This document shows positions 12,603 through 16,418 of a stretch of 16,418 bases of DNA, in pieces. Within the stretch, counting starts at the first letter, position 1, and each line of letters begins with the position of its first letter. The notes under the pieces were generated by a model. That model saw only the letters and a program-made list of their open reading frames with translations. It did not search any database and was not told where the DNA came from. The stretch is from CAYSWS01 sp964434935 (GTDB lineage Bacteria > Patescibacteriota > WWE3 > UBA101185 > UBA10185), in the NCBI GenBank assembly GCA_964434935.1, contig CAYSWS010000017.1, positions 1-16,418 on the forward strand, in the 5' to 3' direction. The position numbers and the translations under genes are program-made.

Positions 12603-12648
12603 TCCTTTGACTAAAGATTTGTTTTCTGGATTATAACAATTTTAATTG
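12603..12648 (-). repeat. 46-bp promoter/leader repeat, copy 2
   Basis: The second copy of the repeat at 12242-12287. The -10 box TATAAT is at 12635-12630, and the palindrome CAATT-TT-AATTG is at 12637-12648. The cell-wall hydrolase stops 14 bases upstream with no terminator between, so readthrough from the division operon into this gene is possible. Confidence 0.85.
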
Positions 12649-12661
12649 AGGATTTCTAAAT

Positions 12662-13924
12662 TTACTTAAAAGCCACGGCCTCAAAGATCTGCCCCGTACC
12701 ATAATAATCTTCAAAATCCAGGTCAGGACCGTAGATAGGATCGTACATCTTATAATCACCGTTCTTGCCACTGATGAGCACTAAAAAGTGAGTGCCGGCG
12801 CTGTTATTGGCCGTTAGACCAACAATGACAGGATTATCCCTATCCAACTCCTTATCTATACTCGATTCCGGGTACCCATAACCTAACAGTTTATAGCTCA
12901 ATCCGCTCGGCGCCGGCCAAGGCACTAGCATATTCCCCCAAAAGTAGTATTGATCTTTATCGGCCATATCTCCGGGGTCCATATCATGGCCATAATACTT
13001 ATGAACCATGGCCACACTGGACACCAAACAGCCGGATTCGTAGACAGAATAAGAGGAATTCCCTATCTTATCGTTAGCCCAGCGCGAATCCCTTTGGGAG
13101 TAATACCAGCCGTCCTTACCACCGCCAAGACCATTAGGGCCAATGATGCCCAAGCCGGAAGCGTAAACAAAGGCGCTATATGATTCCAGCTCTTTCTTAG
13201 CCTCGGCTAGCAAATCTTGGTATTTATCCTCACTGTTCTGCGTTTTATCCAGCAGCCTGTCTTTTTCAGCCTTTTGTGTCACCAACTGGCTTCTATAAGC
13301 ATCCAAATTAGCCTTTTCCTGGATCAATTGCGCCTGCAGCTGCTCTTCCTCCTCCTTTTTATCTTCGAACAATCCTTTCTGCTTGTTGTACGTATCCTTA
13401 GTGTCCCGCATCTGTCCTAGGATCTTACTATCCTGAACCTCCATGACTCGCAAATATGAAGCTTTTTTCACTAAGTTCTCCAAAGTATTACTGCCGAACA
13501 GTATCATGACAGGAGAAGTTTCGCGGGTTTTATATCTCTCCCTGATGCGCTCCTTTAAGACACCCTCCTGATAATCAATTCTTTCTTCGATGATGCCTAT
13601 TCTGTCTACAATTTTTTCTATATCCACTTCCAAACCGGAGATCTTTTTTTCGGTTGCAGCAATTTTATTGATGGAATTTTGGATCTTTAATTGGGTAAGG
13701 TTGATCTGAGCGTCGAAACTTTCTATTTCTCTGGATAAAGTGTTGGCTGTACCTTGGAGTTCTTTTATCTTTTTCTCATATTTTTCTATGTCGTCCAGCA
13801 GATCCTCCACCTTCTCCTGATCCTCATCGCTGGGTGTATCCTGGGCATTAACAACCACATTTCCCGCTACGGAAATTAGTAGACAGGAAAGTATTAGTGA
13901 TGCAATTAGCAGTTTCTTATTCAT
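12662..13924 (-). CDS. Exported coiled-coil cell-wall hydrolase with C39-type peptidase domain
   Basis: 420 aa. Residues 1-27 are a signal peptide (VNA-Q). Residues 33-250 are long coiled coils rich in Glu, Lys and Gln, with a break near 133-160 (SPVMILFGSNTLENLV), the layout of EnvC and PcsB. A Gly-rich linker (257-270) leads to a C39-like cysteine peptidase domain: SQRDSRW (Q277), ESGCLVSSVAM (C299), GTHFLVL (H379) and MYDPIYG (D395) form a complete catalytic set. It directly follows ftsX, so it is probably the hydrolase controlled by FtsEX and likely cuts peptidoglycan peptides during division. A TTG at 13936 also opens the frame. The ATG at 13924 begins a better signal peptide and lies 16 bases after TATAAT. 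Confidence 0.85.
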   Translation of the reverse strand: MNKKLLIASLILSCLLISVAGNVVVNAQDTPSDEDQEKVEDLLDDIEKYEKKIKELQGTANTLSREIESFDAQINLTQLKIQNSINKIAATEKKISGLEVDIEKIVDRIGIIEERIDYQEGVLKERIRERYKTRETSPVMILFGSNTLENLVKKASYLRVMEVQDSKILGQMRDTKDTYNKQKGLFEDKKEEEEQLQAQLIQEKANLDAYRSQLVTQKAEKDRLLDKTQNSEDKYQDLLAEAKKELESYSAFVYASGLGIIGPNGLGGGKDGWYYSQRDSRWANDKIGNSSYSVYESGCLVSSVAMVHKYYGHDMDPGDMADKDQYYFWGNMLVPWPAPSGLSYKLLGYGYPESSIDKELDRDNPVIVGLTANNSAGTHFLVLISGKNGDYKMYDPIYGPDLDFEDYYGTGQIFEAVAFK

Positions 13925-13940
13925 AGGGCTGAGCAATATG

Positions 13941-13946
13941 ATTATA
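13941..13946 (-). promoter_or_regulatory. -10 box before the cell-wall hydrolase gene
   Basis: TATAAT on the minus strand, between the ftsX stop and the hydrolase start. Transcription would begin near 13934 and give a leader of about 10 bases. No good -35 box is visible. It may add transcription beyond that from the ftsE promoter. Confidence 0.5.
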
Positions 13947-13951
13947 CCCCA

Positions 13952-14842
13952 CTAGTATTTCAAGTATCTTTTAACGGCGAAGAAGCTTCCCAGAAATCCC
14001 AGCAAGGCTCCGGATAAAATGAGGACGAACCATAAGATAAAAGAGAAGAGCAAAGAGGAGATGGAAAAGTTAGGCAGAAAACCCAGACCAATACTTACGG
14101 GTACGGCCCTAAAATGGACCATAATGTTAATGACAAACACCAGCAGCGCGCCGGAAACAAACGAAGCCACAAAACCATAAAATATGCCCTGATAGATAAG
14201 CGGCATTTTAACGTAAGCATTAGTGGCACCCACCAGTTTCATGACCTCCAGCTCTGTGCCCTTAGAATGGATGGTGGTCCTTAAAGTGGCGATGACCACG
14301 GAATAGGAAATGACAAAAAAGACAAACACCAAAACAAAGCCGGCTGTATAGGCAATAGTCGAAAACTTCTTGAATCTGCCTATGACATCAGAAAAGAACC
14401 TCACCTCTTCCACACCGTCAAATTGGTTGAATTCTTCCGCTAATTTGGGCAGATCGCCCAGATCCTTGGCCCTAACCTCCAGACTGGCCGGCAAGATGCT
14501 TGAGGTCACCGATTCGAGCAAAATAGGGTCATCTTTGTTTATTTCCCTAAAAATATTGTAGGCGTCCTCTTTAGAAACAAAATTTATGTTGAAGATCCTT
14601 TCGTCACCGGAAAGCTGGTCTTTCAATGCCAGTATCTTATCTTCGGTGAAATCATCTTTGAAAAAAATAGTGACCTGAGCCTGCTGCTCCAGCGTTCGTA
14701 AAATGGACTGAGACACGGCTATGACAGTAATAAATATTCCTAGGATCAAAAAGGTCAGCGTCATGATGGAAACATTGGTGATACTGAGCAATTTTTCCCG
14801 CTTTATGTTATTTAGAGTGTTTTTAATATACTTATCATTCAT
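13952..14842 (-). CDS. ftsX: Cell division protein FtsX
   Basis: 296 aa, normal for FtsX. A short cytoplasmic N-terminus (IKREKLLSITNVSIM) leads to membrane helix 1 (about 22-46). An extracellular domain follows (about 50-160, with VTIFFKDDFTED and LEVRAKDLGDL). Three more helices lie at about 168-190, 220-245 and 262-288. The KGTELEVMKLVGAT segment (194-207) is the cytoplasmic coupling loop conserved in FtsX. It is the membrane half of the ABC-type FtsEX complex, which changes shape on ATP use to activate an external hydrolase, here most likely the coiled-coil protein downstream. It overlaps ftsE by 8 bases. Confidence 0.94.
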   Translation of the reverse strand: MNDKYIKNTLNNIKREKLLSITNVSIMTLTFLILGIFITVIAVSQSILRTLEQQAQVTIFFKDDFTEDKILALKDQLSGDERIFNINFVSKEDAYNIFREINKDDPILLESVTSSILPASLEVRAKDLGDLPKLAEEFNQFDGVEEVRFFSDVIGRFKKFSTIAYTAGFVLVFVFFVISYSVVIATLRTTIHSKGTELEVMKLVGATNAYVKMPLIYQGIFYGFVASFVSGALLVFVINIMVHFRAVPVSIGLGFLPNFSISSLLFSFILWFVLILSGALLGFLGSFFAVKRYLKY

Positions 14843-15515
14843 AAGAGCCTTTTTTCTTATCCGAAATCACCTTGCCGTGTTCCAATTTTATGACTCTCTT
14901 TTTCATAGCGTTAACTATCTCTTTGTTGTGTGTAGCCATTAGTATAGTCGTTCCCAGGGAATTTATCTTTTCCAATATTTCCATGACTTCTGCCGCAGAT
15001 TTTGGGTCTATCATACCGGTAGGTTCATCCGCCACCAGCACGTCAGGCTCATGAGCCAAGGCTCTGGCAATGGAAACCCTCTGCTTCTCGCCGCCGGAAA
15101 GAGTGTTGGGAAAACTGTGCATTTTATGGCCTAAATTGACCAGACTGAGAACGTTCGGTACCACACTTCTAATGACATCATCCGGAGTATCAGCTACTTC
15201 CAGGGCCACGGCCACATTTTCGAACACGGTGTGCGTTTTTAACAGCTTATAATCCTGGAAGACCACACCTATTTTTCTACGCAAATGAGAAATATCATCA
15301 CCCTCCAAAGTGTGCACGTCCGTTTCTTCGAAAAGCACCTGACCGGAAGTGGGAAACTCCTCACGGATAAGCATCTTGACCAATGTGGTCTTGCCGGCAC
15401 CGGACTCACCCACCACAAACACGAACTCGCCATTGTCTATGGCAAAGGAAACTTCGTCCAATGCTTTCAAACCTTCTTCATATTCTTTTGTGACTTCACG
15501 AAAATCGATCAACAT
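14835..15515 (-). CDS. ftsE: Cell division ATP-binding protein FtsE
   Basis: 226 aa, complete ABC ATPase. Walker A is GESGAGKT (36-43), Q-loop FQDYKLL (86-92), signature LSGGEKQR (139-146), Walker B VLVADEP (159-165, catalytic E164), and the switch His is in MATHNKE (H196). GVVFQDYKLL is typical of FtsE. After Walker B the sequence reads TGMIDP where most FtsE proteins have TGNLDP. It powers FtsX at the membrane. The start lies 4 bases after the stop of the unknown membrane protein gene, with no Shine-Dalgarno sequence, so coupling to upstream translation is likely. Confidence 0.95.
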   Translation of the reverse strand: MLIDFREVTKEYEEGLKALDEVSFAIDNGEFVFVVGESGAGKTTLVKMLIREEFPTSGQVLFEETDVHTLEGDDISHLRRKIGVVFQDYKLLKTHTVFENVAVALEVADTPDDVIRSVVPNVLSLVNLGHKMHSFPNTLSGGEKQRVSIARALAHEPDVLVADEPTGMIDPKSAAEVMEILEKINSLGTTILMATHNKEIVNAMKKRVIKLEHGKVISDKKKGSYE

Positions 15516-15519
15516 GGGG

Positions 15520-15948
15520 TTAATTCTTAACTACTACCTTTTCTACTACCAGCACATCTTCATCAGTACCCATCACTTTTTCCACATCTCCAAAAACATA
15601 GACATACAAACCTTCTACCACCGTCAGTTTTTCATCGTAGGCTTTCAGTAAAATTATGGTCTTTCCATTGTCATCGGCCAGATAATATTTGATCTCATCC
15701 TCAGGATAGAAATTGGGGTCTGTATAGACCACACGTCCTCTGTACATAGTACTTTCCTTTTTGGGCACTTCTTGGATCTTTTCCCAATCAATGTTAGCTT
15801 CATCATTTTTTAATAGCCCGGGCATAAGATTACCCAAAGCAAAGCCTACAAAGACAAAAAGTATGAAGAGGGGAACAAGGTAATATACCAGTCTTTTTCC
15901 TTTAAGGCCTTCTATTTTGTCGTAGATCTGTTTGGGCGAATCAGGCAT
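15520..15948 (-). CDS. Unknown single-pass membrane protein upstream of ftsE
   Basis: 142 aa from the chosen start. A cytoplasmic N-terminus (MPDSPKQIYDKIEGLKGKR) leads to one membrane helix (about 20-41). The extracytoplasmic part (about 50-142) is strand-rich (YRGRVVYTD, IKYYLADDN, TIILLKAYD, LYVYVFGDV, DVLVVEKVVV) and could be a small OB-like barrel. I do not recognise the family. It lies 4 bases before ftsE and is the first gene of the division operon, so a role with FtsEX is an inference from position. A second ATG at 15957 would add three residues but lies inside the -10 box region. The ATG at 15948 sits 7 bases after TATAAT. Confidence 0.72.
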   Translation of the reverse strand: MPDSPKQIYDKIEGLKGKRLVYYLVPLFILFVFVGFALGNLMPGLLKNDEANIDWEKIQEVPKKESTMYRGRVVYTDPNFYPEDEIKYYLADDNGKTIILLKAYDEKLTVVEGLYVYVFGDVEKVMGTDEDVLVVEKVVVKN

Positions 15949-15955
15949 TACTAAC

Positions 15956-15961
15956 ATTATA
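15956..15961 (-). promoter_or_regulatory. -10 box of the ftsE operon
   Basis: TATAAT on the minus strand, 7 bases before the ATG at 15948, again predicting a leaderless mRNA. The -35 region is weak and falls in the start of the divergent gene. A near-symmetric plus-strand box, TATAGC (15958-15963), may serve that gene. Confidence 0.6.
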
Positions 15962-15979
15962 GCTTATTAAGGAAAATTT

Positions 15980-16418
15980 ATGTATAAAAGAGTGCATTTC
16001 ATAGCTTTAGTGCCCAATTATTATGCGGGTGCGAATAATTACACGCTGTACCTCATGGACAAGTGCGAAAAAGTGGTTGTGCCTGTGAGCATGAGCAATC
16101 AGGAGGCGTTGATGTTTCTGACCGGCAAGACGCGCCAACATCCGGCCACACCTCACTTTTACGATACTTTGAAGAGGTTGCTGGGTTGTTTTGGCGCCAG
16201 TTTAGTGAGCGTGACCATTTATAACTTTCAGGACGGAGTTTATTATGCCTATTTGAATTTTGTGCATGAGGAAAAGCATTTGGAGGTCAACGCGCGTTTT
16301 TCCGATGCTTTTGTCTTGTCTCGATTGTGCAAAACGCCTATTTATATTAGCCATGAAGTGCTGTTGGATAGGGGCATTAAAGTGACTAAGCAGATCATCA
16401 AAGATGCTTTGGGGGAGG
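15980..16418 (+). CDS. Bifunctional nuclease (DUF151) domain protein, 3' end cut by the window
   Basis: At least 146 aa; the frame is open to the window edge. The pattern fits the bifunctional nuclease (BFN/DUF151) family: a hydrophobic first strand, VVVPVSMSNQEALMFL in place of the usual IPIWIG..EA motif, HPATPHFYDTLKRLLGCFGA (the PxTHDLL..LL region), DGVYYAYLNF, and LEVNARFSDAFVLSRLCKTPIYIS, corresponding to IDARPSDAIALA..PIFV. The proline of RPSDA is replaced by Phe. The founding plant member was described as having nuclease activity, but the bacterial role is uncertain. AAGGA lies 6 bases before the ATG. It is divergent from the ftsE operon with a 31-base gap. Its coding strand is G- and T-richer than that of the other plus-strand genes. 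Confidence 0.72.
   Translation, partial: MYKRVHFIALVPNYYAGANNYTLYLMDKCEKVVVPVSMSNQEALMFLTGKTRQHPATPHFYDTLKRLLGCFGASLVSVTIYNFQDGVYYAYLNFVHEEKHLEVNARFSDAFVLSRLCKTPIYISHEVLLDRGIKVTKQIIKDALGE

Noticed and set aside
1..16418. tRNA, rRNA, CRISPR, insertion sequence or phage genes
   Set aside because: I looked for clover-leaf arms with a GTTCRA-type T loop, direct-repeat arrays, and transposase or phage motifs. I found none outside coding sequence; GGTTCGA-like strings occur only inside genes.

Overview
The gene set and style suggest a small-genome bacterium of the Candidate Phyla Radiation (Patescibacteria). Genes are packed and often overlap by 1 to 55 bases. Many products are small membrane or exported proteins of unknown function. 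TsaB is present only as its N-terminal half. TGA is used as an ordinary stop (for example at 1651-1653 and 164-166), so lineages that recode TGA are unlikely. I cannot assign a genus from the sequence. I recognise no tRNA, rRNA, CRISPR array, insertion sequence or phage gene, and no gene-free stretch exceeds 300 bases.

Layout. At 95-2233, a small unknown gene (-) diverges from a polyprenyl (probably C20) diphosphate synthase and a membrane protein (+). At 2283-6941 there is a redox region. A thioredoxin and a thioredoxin-CcdA fusion (-) diverge from an exported PQQ-enzyme-like beta-propeller and a histidine phosphatase (+), and these face a second thioredoxin/CcdA pair (-). At 7001-9843 are sugar-nucleotide and glycan genes: UDP-glucuronate decarboxylase (+) converging on a sugar-nucleotide epimerase and a GT2 glycosyltransferase (-). 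At 9860-11878 (-), a chain of overlapping genes (exported unknown, VanZ-like, TsaE, short TsaB) is followed by a small unknown gene with a strong terminator. At 11930-12648 (-) are two tandem cassettes, each with a near-identical promoter/leader, a small two-helix membrane protein and a CCGCCC-stem terminator. At 12662-15961 (-) is a division cluster: an unknown membrane protein, FtsE, FtsX and a coiled-coil cell-wall hydrolase with a C39-type peptidase domain. At 15980 to the right edge (+) is a bifunctional-nuclease-domain (DUF151) protein cut by the window.

How the parts may work together. The two CcdA modules could carry reducing power across the membrane, and the exported propeller enzyme between them has four cysteines. 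FtsEX probably drives the downstream hydrolase, as FtsEX drives PcsB or EnvC elsewhere. TsaE and TsaB belong to the tRNA t6A pathway. The sugar enzymes and glycosyltransferase probably decorate a surface glycan or lipid carrier.

The most striking signal is how genes start. Most first genes of transcription units have a TATAAT-like -10 box only 6-9 bases before the start codon, which implies leaderless mRNAs. Four small unknown genes instead have a real leader with a strong Shine-Dalgarno sequence. This pattern also corrects several gene starts.
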